Of a DNA stretch of 64,000 bases, positions 1-11,143 are shown in pieces. The stretch is from Symsagittifera roscoffensis (taxonomy: Eukaryota; Xenacoelomorpha; Acoela; Convolutidae). Numbering within the stretch: the first letter of the stretch is position 1; each line of letters begins with the position of its first letter. A program made the translations under genes and the position numbers. Where the stretch lies: contig NC_087063.1 of NCBI RefSeq assembly GCF_963678635.1, positions 49,921,220-49,985,219 on the forward strand, in the 5' to 3' direction. The notes under the pieces were generated by a model that worked only from the letters and a program-made list of their open reading frames with translations, was not told where the DNA came from and did not search any database.

Positions 1-490
1 GAAAATGTTGCTGGTCCTATGGAAATTCCATAGAATAATCTGTTGAATTCGTATTGTTGATTTCCAATAACGAACTGTGTTAATCGTCTGGATTGTTCGT
101 CTAACAGCTTTTGACTTTCAACACTGTTCATATCTGCTTTTGTGAAATATTTACCGTTTAGTTTTGAAAGAATGACTCGAATTGGTTCAACAGGCCAATT
201 ACATATAGGTTCATTATTGAGTGAATTGAGGTATCTTGCATCCAGAACTATTTTTAATGATTCTCGTTTTGCTAAAACAATTTCTTCTTTTTTTACTGGA
301 GAAATGATTTCATATTGGTTTAGTATTTCAAGTAATCAGTTAACTTTGTCTTGTAAGTGAATTGGGATTTTACTTGCTCGTTGTTTTTTGACAAATGCGT
401 CAGGTTTCAGAGGTAAATTTAGTGGTGAACTTACTTTCCCAACATCAAATTTAGATGTTGCGTAAACTTTTGGGTATTTAATAATAAGTC
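1..490 (-). pseudogene. pol: Reverse transcriptase N-terminal half, copy A (degenerate)
   Basis: The minus strand encodes the fingers and palm start of a Ty3/gypsy RT. Visible blocks are a LDARYLNSL segment, NWPVEPI, a palm block KYFTKADMNS and a QFVIGNQQYEFNR block followed by FYGISIGPA. In active RTs the first palm aspartate lies in the F..AD block, and here it is present (KADM). The YxDD box lies beyond the left edge. Frame is lost between about 360 and 480 by stops. The equivalent region of copy B is about 24500-25010. Confidence 0.85.
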
Positions 491-499
491 AGCTAATTG

Positions 500-1460
500 T
501 TCAAATTCTTTTTGTGTTGTCTGAGAGTGTTGGAAATTGAACTTTTTGTTAAGATTTTTTGTTGTTCTTCCGTGTATTGTGATATTTGAAGTGTTGGTTT
601 AAAGTAGGGTGTCTTTGTGAAATAATCGGTGTTTTGTTTTTCATTGCTTAAAAAACTATTAATTGACAATTCTGGGTCAAGAACTATCGATTGACATATA
701 TCTAATAGTTGTAAAACATTATTTACTCTATACGCTTTTTCTTTTGTGGGAGAAATTGTTGCGTTAGTTTCACAATAACCTAATAGTCCTAACGGTAAGA
801 TTATTTTATGTGGAGAGTTGTTTTATATATGTGAAGAAATCATATCTGAACTTGAGTTTTTCATGTATTTGATAGATGAAAATGTTACTCGGAAATTTTT
901 TTGAATTGGTCTGATTTCAAGGTCAGACATAAAGAGATGTTGTTTGATTTGTTCTTTATCATATTGGTGAACTTGTTTGATCGAGAAGTTATACACATTT
1001 CCTGATGGTGGTTTCGGGGTCTTCCGCTCCTGATTGTATTTAGGATAAAATTTAGAGAAAAATGGTGGTTGTTTGTTTAATCTTTGAAAAAATGTTAAAA
1101 TTGTGTTTTTCATTCTTGTGTATTGATCTTATATATGAATTCTACTATTTACGATATTTTTAGTTTGTATATATTTAGTAATAAATGGTATTCCAATAAT
1201 TTTATGTTTTATATCTGTGATGTGGAAGGTTTGTTTAAATGATTTGCTCATGAGTTCGTTTTGTTCCATTGTTCGAGTGGGAACAAGGAGAAGTTGGATT
1301 TTCCCATAATTTGTTAGGGTTGAACCTTGTGCGGTTGCTAGTCTGCTTGTTGTTTTGAAGGGTGTTAATTTCGGATGTAGATTTTTTATTTCATTCCAAG
1401 TCGCAATGTTGATGATATTTGATTCTGCTCCGGAATCTATTTAAAAAATTTTTCAAGGTC
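500..1460 (-). pseudogene. pol: Retroviral-type aspartic protease and protease-RT linker, copy A (degenerate)
   Basis: An aspartic protease active-site block IDSGAESNI is readable on the minus strand near 1415-1445. A conserved tail runs to about 1140 and contains VPTRTMEQN. A TAA stop lies directly before the active-site block and further stops follow. A 96-codon open segment at 823-1113 belongs to the linker between protease and RT and matches the same region of copy B at about 25400-25650. The protease would cleave Gag-Pol. Here the DSG triad is intact, unlike in copy B, but the frame is broken. Confidence 0.75.
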
Positions 1461-1679
1461 TGGTGTTTGAAATTGTTTGGACTTTGGACTTTCTAAAAGA
1501 AGTGGCATTGTCCATGTTTTTTCTTTTTGTAACTGCGTTTCCTTAGATATGTTTTGATAAATGTTATTTGTGCTTGAGCATTCTGTGGGTTTTTCTTCAG
1601 TTATTTCTTCTACTTTTTTTTATTTTTTCCTTTGTTCTGTTTCTGGTTATAGGTCTTGTATACTATTTTAAAAGAAATT

Positions 1680-2802
1680 GATCATGGTTTTGATAAATAC
1701 GAGAACATATCGGTTGTTCGTATATAATAGGTTCGTAGTCATTTTCAACGTGTATCAAGTTAATTGAAATTGTGTTTCCTGTGTCACTTTCACTGTCTGT
1801 GGATTCGCAATTGATGTGATTTAATTGCAATTCTGTGCTTTTGTTATTATCAATACCAGGGGGGTTTGGTTGAGTTTCTTCACTTGCTTGTACTTGATTT
1901 ATTTGTCTTTGATGTTAAGGTGTACTACTTCTATAATTTTTTTGTGAATTTTGATAACGTGTGTTTTTCCTATATGGTGACTGAGAGGAGTAGTATCGTT
2001 GTCTGTTGTTATAACTTGAATTTCTATTGCGTGAATTATCGCGTGATATATTTTGATAATTGTTCTATTTTGATCTGTGATAGTTTGATCTGTTGTTAGA
2101 ATAACCGCGTGATCTGTTATTTTGATATCTAGGATTTCGATCAATTGAATCGTTTCTATTCCTATCATTGGATTAATTTCTATTTCTATTATATGAAGAG
2201 TTTCTAGATCGATTATCTGAATAATTTCTATTTCTCGAATTTGAATGGGAACTGGCATCAAACGAAAATTTAGGTTCGTTTGAATTTGATCTTGAATAGT
2301 TATTTCGATATTCACTATTTTGACTATTTGATCGACTATATCTGTTTTGTGAGAAATTAATTGTGTTTCTTTGGTATGGTGATCTTCTTCTATAATTCCA
2401 TTTATAGGGTGATTGTTGTTTAGAGTAATTGGAGTTTTTTGGAAGTTGTTTTCCCGAACTATTTTTACTATAAATGTTTTTGTTGGGTAAATTTTGATCT
2501 TTTTTCATGAATTGATGAAATGATTTACTTGGTTCTCTATATTTTTGTGGTTTATTTTGGTTATTTTGTTGTTTTTGTCTGCATTCGGCAAGGCTGTATC
2601 CGTATCGTCGGCAATAATTACACCATTTTCTGAATGATGGTTTGCCTTTGAAATTTGGATTTTTCTCGTAGATGTTCAAGATTTCAGTGATTTTTTCAGA
2701 TAATTCTGTATCAGATTCATTAATATTGTTTATTTGTGAAGTAATGGTTTGGATGTTGTTGACATATTGTAACTTTAAGTGTTGTGTTTCCTGTAGTTTC
2801 AT
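1680..2802 (-). pseudogene. gag: Gag nucleocapsid region with zinc knuckle, copy A
   Basis: The longest open part is 2173-2802 (209 codons). Around 2570-2625 it carries CNYCRRYGYSLAEC, a CCHC-type knuckle in which the histidine position reads Y. Copy B keeps the histidine there (GHS). The rest is a long Arg/Ser/Asn/Tyr-rich tail typical of an RNA-binding nucleocapsid. The reading continues in a second frame at 1899-2315, so a frameshift lies in between. The likely role is packaging of element RNA. The family resemblance rests on the knuckle, composition and alignment with copies B and D. Confidence 0.8.
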
Positions 2803-2846
2803 AGTGATCTCTGCTTGTTCTAGTTTATCTACTATTTTTCTAAAGT

Positions 2847-3425
2847 CTAAATCTGGTTCTCGGATTGAGGAAGGATGTAATGCTCTCTTTTCATTGCTAT
2901 CATTGAGATTTCTGTCATCTTTGTATTTTTGTAATCATGAGTATTGAGTGAGTATGATTTTCGGACTAATGTTTCTATTCTTACTGCAAGTTGTGTAATT
3001 GTTTCATTTGGTAGTCTACGAATCTCATCGCATAAAACTCTTTGATGTTGTTTGTTTCTTTCTGAATCAAACATCTTTGAGACTTCTTTTGTGAATCTTT
3101 TCCAATCTATTTATTTTCAATAGGTAACACTGAAAACCATTTTTGGGCTGCGCCATCAAGTGTGGTTTGGATTAAAGCTGTGCTTCTATGTATCCAATTT
3201 TGATGAATTGGCGTGTTTACCGGTTCAGATCCTATATTTTAAATTAAATTTGCTTTTACTGCATTTAGGTAATCTTCTACAGGGTATTCGGGATCCGTGC
3301 CTGAATACCATTAGTGGTTTCTATGATGATATTGATGATCCATCTATGATGATCCATTAGTTATGGATTCATAGTCATTTGTAGTGATTCTGCGGCATGT
3401 AGCATTTGAGAAAAGTTTGTATTTT
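2847..3425 (-). pseudogene. gag: Gag capsid-like core, copy A (degenerate)
   Basis: The open segment 2847-3074 contains FDSERNKQHQ, RRLPNETITQLAVRIETL and SYSLNTHDY. These match the capsid-like region of copies B (27124-27525) and D (about 59340-59690). Upstream, up to about 3425, the remnant encodes the first capsid helices (an HQNW-type block), with stops. Order and spacing fit the retrotransposon Gag capsid that assembles the particle shell. The segment is broken by frameshifts and stops. Confidence 0.7.
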
Positions 3426-4686
3426 AATTTTTTGTTATTTCATGTTGTTGTAAATAATATGGCAGTGGAATTTCGTTATGCATTTGAGTTGGCTGTTATG
3501 ATTGTGTTTTAACTGAGTTTTGTTGTTGAAAATTTTTGTTGCAAACTGTTGGGTTATTTCTGGGTTGTCGTGTTTGTTCATCTCGTGTGTATTGTTCAAA
3601 AATATCTGTTAGGTCAATACTGTAAGAACGAGGTCTTCGGCTTGAAAAGGGGTAGTTTTCACTTTGTTCCTGTGAAGATCGTGGTTGATCTTGCAAATTT
3701 TCTGAATTTGAAGCCGTTTATGTTATTTTTTGATTTTTTGAGTATGGGTAGTTCTGAGTAATCATATTAAAAGATTAAAAGCATTGTTGTAGCGTTGGGT
3801 TTTTTAGTTTTGGAGCTGTAAACTTTGGTTGAATAGGTGAAATGCTTCGTTGTGCTTCTGTTGTTGTTATTGTTTCAACAATTTCTTCGCTTACAAATTG
3901 TGATGGAGTTTGTATATCTTGTTGTGTAAGATTTCTTGTTCCATTTAAGTTGTCATTATATATAAATATAGAATTTAAACTATTATTTCCTGTTCTTTCA
4001 GGAAAAAATGAATTATAGTTTAAAGGTGTTGCGTCAATTGTAAGTGGCTATACTTTAACATATTCTTTCTCAATAGAGATAGTGCTAAATGATTGGCTTA
4101 ATATATCTGTTGGTTTAATAAGAAATAATTCATGAGACCATTCAGGATCCCAAACATAATCTGTTTGTTCTGCTAATATGGTTTCGTCGTCTGTATTTTG
4201 TGGTCTAAAACTTTTTCTTGCTTATGCAATAAGATCATTATTATGACTAAAATAAGCGATTAAAAACCATGCTAAGATTTTTGTAAATCGTGTTCAACAT
4301 GTTGTGTTATTTCATTACTTGTTAGTTCTCCTCGGATTGCTTTTAAAAATTTTGAAAATATGTGTATTTCTTGTCGTACAACTGTATGTCGGGATGATTG
4401 AGTTATTGAATCGCTTTGAGGTTCTTCTATTTCTAAAATAGATATATAGCTATAGATAAGTGAGAATACACCATTTGTGAATATTGAGTTTGCTCTTTGT
4501 GAGTTTTGATATTGTATGCTTTTGATGTATTGTGTAAAAACATTTTAAAATTCAATATCTACATCATCAGTTTGAATGAGATCTTTGTCATGAAACTCGT
4601 TTGGTGATTTAAATTCTATTGTGTAGATTCCTTATTGTGATGTGAGACTTTATATAACTTTGAGGTAGTGGTCAAGAAGTTGTCTT
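3426..4686 (-). pseudogene. Gag N-terminal low-complexity region and upstream coding remnants, copy A
   Basis: This stretch aligns with 27840-29400 of copy B, which is better preserved there. The longest open piece is 3496-3696, rich in Gln, Arg, Ser and Asn. Upstream remnants match the 157-codon segment 29056-29529 of copy B and part of copy D. Many stops are present. I recognise no catalytic motif, and the region is assigned to the gag precursor only by position and homology to the other copies. Confidence 0.5.
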
Positions 4687-4899
4687 TTGATTTTTACATC
4701 CGGAAATTCTCTTGTGCATGGATTTTCTCCTTTTTCGAATAAATTTGCGATTAAACTTTGGCAGAATTGTACCTGTCCTCGAGCTTCAATTAATGGAGCT
4801 ATTAAGAATAGAAGTACTGAATTTTCTGGGTTATCTTCATTTCGAATCAGTTTTATGTTGAATGAGTGTTAATGTGTAATTTTCAAGGTGACTTTTTGG

Positions 4900-5352
4900 T
4901 TAATTCCAATTGTACAAACGTATTGGTTTGTTTGTGTAGCAATTTTTAATTCTACGTTTCCCTTTTATTGATGCTGGTGACGTGGTTTCTGAGTCAGTGA
5001 AATATATTTGATCGTCAATTTGATGGTTTTTGTTTATTGAGTCTTTTAAATTGTGAAGTTCTTGTAATGCGGTTGTTTCTGATTCTGAGACTGTGTATCT
5101 TTGTTTTGAAAATTTTTTTACAATAATTTTTTTTTGTTTGTTAATTATTTTCTTTCTTAGGGTTTGTCTTTTTGTTCTTGTGTATCCTACTGATTGTCTG
5201 TGTTGTTTGATTACGAGGTCGTCGTTAATTGAACAATTGTACGTTATGATTTTTTGTTTGTTTCCTAAATTTTCCCTTGACATAAGGCTTAGGATGATGG
5301 ATGCAAAGTTTGGATTAGTGATTCTAATGTCTTGAACTGTTAGTTGTTCCAT
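4900..5352 (-). CDS. Intact 150-aa basic ORF upstream of gag, copy A
   Basis: This open frame of 150 codons starts MEQLTVQDIR and is rich in Lys and Arg (for example TKRQTLRKKI and KQKKIIVKKF). A homologous but broken version lies at about 30445-30871 in copy B, with the shared block NLGNKQ...NC.IN and then GY.RTKRQT. It is the first sizeable coding unit after the leader, so it may be an N-terminal Gag domain or a separate regulatory protein. I do not recognise the family. Shared sequence between two otherwise decayed copies supports it having been coding. Confidence 0.5.
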   Translation of the reverse strand: MEQLTVQDIRITNPNFASIILSLMSRENLGNKQKIITYNCSINDDLVIKQHRQSVGYTRTKRQTLRKKIINKQKKIIVKKFSKQRYTVSESETTALQELHNLKDSINKNHQIDDQIYFTDSETTSPASIKGKRRIKNCYTNKPIRLYNWN

Positions 5353-6554
5353 TTTTTGTAGTTAGCTTAACTTGGGTCGTATTTATTGGGTTGGAGAGAA
5401 AAGCGTATACCAATTCGTGAGAATGATTTTTACTTTCTCGTGAATAATTCTAAGTTAAGATAGACTTACCTAATCCAACTTGGGGGTTGTGATTTGTGAT
5501 CAAGGCTTGGAGAATAGTAAATCGACATACAAGGTTCAGGTATAATTAGAATGCAAGTAGTTTGTTAGATACTATTTTATGACTTACTAAGTCTAAGTGT
5601 TTTAGCCTGAGTCATCTAAGAGGAGGTGGATCAAGTAAAGGATGAGTAACCGAAGTTCTTCACTGTTTATAGTAATTAAAATGGTTAGTTTTTTTGAAAA
5701 ATATCTGTTAATTCTGGGTCTTTGATAAGTGTTGGGTAGTAAATCGACGTTTGAGTTCGTTAGACACTAAATAAATTGGGAGGGGAGAACAAAATTGTTC
5801 TATTTGATCCAAGGATAGGCCTTGATGATCAAAAATTTAGATATTATTCAATTTAATTTAAAGATCCAAGGGAAGCCTTGATGATCTGTTATTTAGAATG
5901 AAATTATATAAGTGAAAACAAGGATAAGTATTGATAGTTTATTGTTAAAAGGTTTGGGTTAAGTTTTAGTTTTGATGGTTGTTAGTTTTTAAGACTTGCT
6001 GTTATGTTTTAGGTGATGAAGCTGGGATGAAGAGATGAATAATAAATACTAACGATGTATGATTTATACTAACTAATTTTTGTATTTTATATTCCAAAAT
6101 TTTTTTTCAAGACATTAATAATTTACAGCTGATTTAAGGAAAACGGCAAGTGTTGTTTTTATCAATCGTTATTGTACAGTTAATAGGTTTAGCGCCATGA
6201 AAGGTTATTGAAGATGATTATTCAAAGTTTTATGTCAGTAAAAGAACATTTAAATTTACTGCTGGAATTATTCTGAAGACAAAAGTTTGATCTCGTTTTA
6301 GTCGTTTTATCATGAAATCGATTTGTAGATTTCTTCCTAGTCGTATGTCGTTTCTTGCTCCACTTCTTCGTCCAGTACCGGGTAGTTATCGTATTGTTCG
6401 GAATATTGGATCTGATCTATTGAGTCGTAGAGACATATCTACTAAGTTCTTATCATATAACATTTTTAAAATGTTGTATTTGTCTAATTCTAATCGAATT
6501 TTTGTCTAAGTCTAGGTTATTTAAGGTCTGTTCGAGACTTTTGGTCACACCAGA
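5353..6554 (-). other. Leader (5' untranslated region) of copy A with repeated stem-loops and a truncated leader ORF
   Basis: This 1.2 kb region lies between LTR and first ORF and aligns over its length with 30955-32159 of copy B. It contains a repeated imperfect inverted motif, GATCC-AAGG-n6-CTTGATGATC, at 5806-5830 and 5863-5886, with a weaker third copy near 5918-5935. Next to the LTR, 6386-6463 (minus) is the truncated copy of a short Arg-rich ORF that is longer in copy B (31826-32068). The primer-binding site is 6535-6552. Confidence 0.65.
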
Positions 6555-6932
6555 TGAGTTATGTATCTTGTACTATACTCATAGAGTAATTCCACATAAG
6601 GTACACCGTCTGCTCGTCACTCTATCTTATTTTTGGGCGGATAATTTTGTGCAACTTCTTAGTCCAATACCAATCTTAATCTTACTCTTATATCTCCTAG
6701 TCTCAATAGATCTAGTGTACACCGGTTTGCGCGGGTTAGTTCCAGAATGAGAACAACTGTATTCTAAGTTTAATTCAAAATGTTCTGGTGTTGAAACTAC
6801 AAGTAGTTTCAACACTTACAAATAAGTGGGTTGTTAGTTTGCTGGATTATGATTGGTTAGTATTTAATATTTTATAGAGATAAAATATCATAATAATAAC
6901 CAATGATAAATACTAGTTAAGATCTGGTTCCA
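6555..6932 (-). repeat. 5' LTR of copy A
   Basis: This 378-bp block reads TGGAACCAGA... to ...CTCA on the minus strand, with the canonical TG and CA ends. It aligns with the LTRs at 13264-13661, 32160-32568 and (opposite strand) 56248-56635. A tRNA-like primer-binding site starting TGG lies two bases inside its 3' end, at 6552 downwards. Confidence 0.85.
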
Positions 6933-7796
6933 CCACGTCTGTCATTGTAAATTGATGTTAAACAATTACTTTTTTGGCTGTAGAACATAATTCAACTCGA
7001 ATCTAGAAAGGGCTGACTGTATATCAGGGTAAAAACCTGAACGTTAGGGCTGACCCTTAACTGATATCCAATATTTTATTCTAAAAAGCGTTGATTTCCA
7101 TCATTAAGTTTTAAAACTTGAGTCACAAAAATTAATAGCCAATTAGCTTACCAAATTTCAGCTCGGAACAAATTTGTGGGTGGAGTAATTGTTCGTACTA
7201 CGTTTTTAGCATCATAGTTAATCTACACTTACTCTACACTCTCCAAATTTTTGTTTTCAGAAAATGGTTAGAATCAAAAGCTACCTAATTTATTTATTGC
7301 CGACTTTCATCGAAAGCCTGAAAAAAAAACTATTTGAATCGACTTATATAGATAACTTGGGGTGCCGGACAATAAACCGACGGGGCTTCCAGCCGAATTG
7401 CGAAGTTAGGGACTGCAAGCCAAAAATTTTGTCAAAAAGTCATGAAATATGATTATTATGAAAACTATTTTGAAGAGTTTCTCAACTTCATGAGCTTTTT
7501 TTTTTACAAGTTATTGACTTTTTTAAATAATTTTTGAGACTCTAATTGATCATTGAGAAAATTAAAAAATTAAAATGTTGCTTCAAGGGTTTTTAACGTG
7601 AGTAATTTATCACATTTCCGCAATTTATCTCAACTTATCCAATCAAATCTGGCTGATCTATCTATTTGATGCTACTCATAAGTGGTGCATTGTGATGAAG
7701 AAAGCTTACTATGAAGAAACTTTACTTAAATTTTCAAAACTGAGCATTTTCCTGGTTAAAGTTTTGTGTTTGAAGTGCCCTTAAAGTTTAAATCTC
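6933..7796. other. Non-coding stretch without recognisable genes
   Basis: This is AT-rich sequence between the copy A LTR and an inverted-repeat element. I see no gene, RNA or repeat I can name. The longest plus-strand frame (7264-7452, 62 codons) has no recognisable features. Confidence 0.5.
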
Positions 7797-7829
7797 ATTA
7801 CTAGGCCAAACTGTGCATTGTATGCGGAT

Positions 7830-8165
7830 TCCACAACAGGCCAAATTCATTTTTGTCGCGGAATCCGCAACATTGCTACTTTTCTTTGATCTTCTTTGTT
7901 GTTTAAGATTTCACAAACAAATACCTAAAACACTGTACCGCTCAAAATCTTTTCGAAAAAGCAAGTTTGCGGAATCCGCAACCGTGTTTGCGGAATCCAG
8001 AACAGTTTGTGGAATCCACAAACAAAGAATAAGAGATGTGTATAGTAAAGTTCAGCTGTTGTGGGATCCAAAACTGTAGGTGGAATCCGCGAGTAATAAG
8101 CGGAATCCGCAAATTTTAAGTGGAATCCGCAAATTGTAAGGGGAATCCGCATTTTGTTTGCGGAT
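7830..8165. repeat. Cluster of GGAATCCGC-containing degenerate repeats
   Basis: About ten copies of a near-palindromic core, GCGGAATCCGC or its complement, occur at irregular 17-30 bp spacing here. A second cluster lies at 8935-9065. The core varies mainly at the last two bases (CCGC, CCAC, CCAG). The copies sit inside the inverted-repeat element and could be sub-terminal transposase-binding repeats. Confidence 0.65.
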
Positions 8166-8254
8166 TCCCTTTACATATATGCATAAATGTAGTATAGCAT
8201 TTAAAATTATATCTTTTGTTGACCAGCTGGTCACCAGAAAGTTCAATCTCAATT

Positions 8255-8455
8255 ACTACATTGATCAACTACCATTTGAAACACCACAAGCTTGGTCTCA
8301 ATTCCTGTCAACCCAATTTCGATCTCAAATCCTGTCAACTTCAATCTAATCTAAAATCCTGTCAACCCAACTTTGATCTCAATTCCTGTCAAACATACCC
8401 AGCCTCGATCTCAAAACTCAACAACTTCGATCGCAATTCCTGTCAAACTCTCCAC
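8255..8455 (+). repeat. Minisatellite with about 30-35 bp period
   Basis: Five or so degenerate units contain TCGATCTCAATTCCTGTCAA followed by a short variable tail. The period is irregular and the units are diverged. There is no coding potential beyond reading through the repeat. Confidence 0.6.
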
Positions 8456-9246
8456 AAAAAACGAGGCTACCTTTAAGATAGAGTGATCCCTTTAAAGTAA
8501 CCCGGATCCCTTGAGAATAAGACATTTAAAGCTCTAAAATTAGCTCTAAAGTTATTCAAAAAGACGTAGCATCATATATTCAAACAAAAAATTGACCATA
8601 TGATTTGATTTCACTTTCGACTCATCTCAAATACTGCCATGATGAATTCACTAGAATCGGAATTTACTAGATCAGTATTTTTGGTTGACGGAATCCCGAA
8701 TACTGTCTAGTGTTTGGGGTTATGCAGTGCACTGTGTTTCCAAAAACGCTCAACCCAAAAACTCCAAATATTGAATTTATTCGGTGTTATGTATCCAAAA
8801 TACAACCAATGATTTGAGATTTGCTTATGGATTCCGCTGACAATGGTTAAGCCCTTCCTTTTAAATTCCGCATTGCTATATATAAGAATTCGAGCTCTAG
8901 TTTTTAGTGTTTTTAAGCAAGTTCAGTAATAAACAAAATTCGGAATGCACTTATAGTTTACGGAATCCGCTTACATTTGTGGATTCCGCATACATTTTGT
9001 GGAATCCACTTACACTTGCGTAGTCAAGAACAGCTAGCAATATTCGCTTGTTGCGGAATCCGCGATACAAAAACTGTTCCGACAAAAAATTTACGTTACA
9101 GTTGTTTGTACGCGGAAATAACGGAAGTTTTGTAAGTGGTAACCAGTTACACTTTGGAACATGTTGAAAGATTTCTCTATGGACTCCAGAAACACACAGA
9201 GACAAAAAATTGTGTGCCTATCCAGTGCACAGTTTGGCCTCGTAAT

Positions 9247-10747
9247 AGTCGGTTTGGAGTCCCTTCGGCTTGATATTTCGTCGGCTTGTTGTCTTAGACC
9301 CGATTACTTGATATCTATACAAACATCCAACCTCAAATAAAATCAATTGGTTTTGTTATTTTGGTTTGCAATCGAACCATGAAACTACCTACAAAATCAT
9401 TTGACTCGGGTTGTATTGATTCTCTGAATATACTTAGATAGATATTGCCCACAGACGGAAAAAGAAAATGAATTGAAATGACATTTTTTTTAAGTTTTCG
9501 CAAATTATCTTTCATAAACCTTCACAATATTCAGATTTGGGCACATTTTTATGCAAAAAAAAATCGAAATTTCAAAAAATAGAAAATAAAGTTCTCAAAA
9601 GGTCGTTTACAAATTTTTTTTAAAAGTAAAGCTGTGGAGCAATAAAGCTTTGAAACAAAGAAAGTGATCGTAGTAATCATAAGTTTCGGTCGAATCGTTG
9701 AAATTTGCCGGAAGTTAGGAAAAGACCGTGCCAGATGGCAACGGTAAATTTGACAATTTTAAAAATATTTATGCAACTACTGGAGAAGGAAAGTTTTTTA
9801 TTGCTTGTCCTCAGGTTTTTAAAGTTATTTTTATAAAAATTTTATTGAAAGACGAAATTGCGATATGATGATAAACCAGGTATAATTCACTTTTTTCATG
9901 GGTTATAAACTCAAATTCCAAAAATTAATTTACAATAAACAGCTAAATAACGACTTGAACACAGTACGAATCTTTTAAAGTGCCCAAAAATAACTTGAAA
10001 GTAGGTCAAAGGTTTTAACGTTCAAAAGCCAATTTTGGGAACATAAGTTCAATATCCCATCATGATTGATGTCGAGTGGCTGTGGCAGTTTTGTTTGCCA
10101 TAGTAAAATGAAACAAAAGAATGTTTTTTCCTTATTTTAAACAACAAAATGTAAAATTGAATCAATGAACAGCATTGAGTTCCAAGTATTAATTGAAATT
10201 GATTTTAGTTTTTGATGGCTAAACTGTGTAAAACTATCACAAGATGGAACTAATTTGGTTTAAAAACAATTTGAGCAGTTCTTAGGGGACACAAAACGAG
10301 CAATTTGAATGCGTTTGAAATCAGTTTTAATCCATATTTTTTGTCCAGGCATCTCTGATTAATGACCCACTAATTTTGTCAGGTCGAGTAGGCGATATAC
10401 TTAAGAATTCCTGAACATTGTGCTACTTTTTTTACAACGCCGGGAAAAAAACTTCATTTTACCATGTGAATCCTTAAATGTGCAGAGCCAATGAACTATA
10501 TAGTACAAAGTGGAACTTTTCGTGAAGTTCCAAGATCTCATAAATAAAACTTGATCAACTGGAAAAAGAAAAAGTTAAGGTGTAATTATCATGGAAAAAA
10601 GCCCTTGCAAAAATAACGGGTAATTTCATGACGATAATTACATAATAGAGCTGCAAGAGCCGTTTCACGAGTGTCAAAAGAAATTAAAAAACTAAACTAA
10701 TAAGGCTATAACTTTCGACAGCTTATGTGCCAAAACATGTATTCATT
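9247..10747. other. Non-coding stretch without recognisable genes
   Basis: This is AT-rich sequence with homopolymer runs. I see no open frame, RNA gene or repeat I can support. Confidence 0.5.
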
Positions 10748-11143
10748 CAGGCGCGGATCTTGGAATTTTTCGAGGGGGGAGGCGGATTTTCAAAAAAATT
10801 TGAAAATTTTGTCGAATTTTTTTTTGAGTCGACCAAACCACTATAAAGACTGTAATATGACTAAATTTTGTGCGCCGCAGCCAAATTTTTGATAAAAAGC
10901 CCAAAAAAGGCGTTTTCAGGCATTTTTTGGAAAATTTCGACCAAATAATTGCGTTTTTTCGGCGCGCGCTCTCCAATTAGGATAGACTGGCGCCGCTGGC
11001 GCCTTTAGAAAAATTTTAAGGTCAGTCAGCCACAAATAGATATCTCAAAATAGTACAAAGGGTGAACCTTTGGGTCGGCGGGGGTCGAATTCCTGAGGGA
11101 GGGGGCGTCCGCCCCCCGCCCCCCTCCTCTAAATCCGCTACTG
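10748..11143. mobile_element. hAT-like miniature inverted-repeat element (396 bp)
   Basis: The element starts CAGGCGCGGATCTTGG and ends with the complement of CAGTAGCGGATTTAGAG, an imperfect inverted repeat with CAG...CTG termini. It is flanked by TATTCATT (10740-10747) and TATACATT (11144-11151), an 8-bp duplication with one mismatch, which is the hAT signature. A G/C-rich patch at 11090-11130 contrasts sharply with the AT-rich surroundings. There is no transposase gene, so it must have been moved in trans. Confidence 0.75.

Larger units (their letters stand above)
1..6932 (-). mobile_element. Ty3/gypsy-type LTR element, copy A (5' part, truncated by window edge)
   Basis: This is a retroelement on the minus strand, read from right to left: 5' LTR (6555-6932), long leader (5353-6554), a small basic ORF, gag, protease, and reverse transcriptase running off the left edge. 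It belongs to the same family as the copies at 13264-32568 and 56248-64000: the leader, gag, zinc knuckle and RT blocks can be aligned by eye. The RT order of motifs and the gag zinc knuckle fit Ty3/gypsy (Metaviridae). Stops and frameshifts break gag and pol, so this copy is not functional. The 3' half, with integrase, any envelope and the 3' LTR, lies outside the window. Confidence 0.9.
7797..9246. mobile_element. 1.45 kb non-autonomous DNA element bounded by 24-bp inverted repeats
   Basis: The left end (7797-7820, ATTACTAGGCCAAACTGTGC...) and right end (9223-9246) are inverted copies of each other with about two mismatches over 24 bp. The interior carries many copies of GGAATCCGC and its complement, clustered at 7830-8165 and 8935-9065, plus a short minisatellite. 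No transposase frame is visible; the small ORFs inside simply read through the repeats. I could not find a convincing target-site duplication, so the superfamily is open. Confidence 0.6.

Noticed and set aside
7813-8252. Several overlapping short frames around the GGAATCCGC repeats
   Set aside because: They exist on both strands because the repeat lacks stops; the residues simply repeat RIP/ES patterns.
8255-8455. Possible CRISPR-like array of CCTGTCAA repeats
   Set aside because: Units are too diverged and irregular, the context is eukaryotic, and no cas genes exist. It is a minisatellite.
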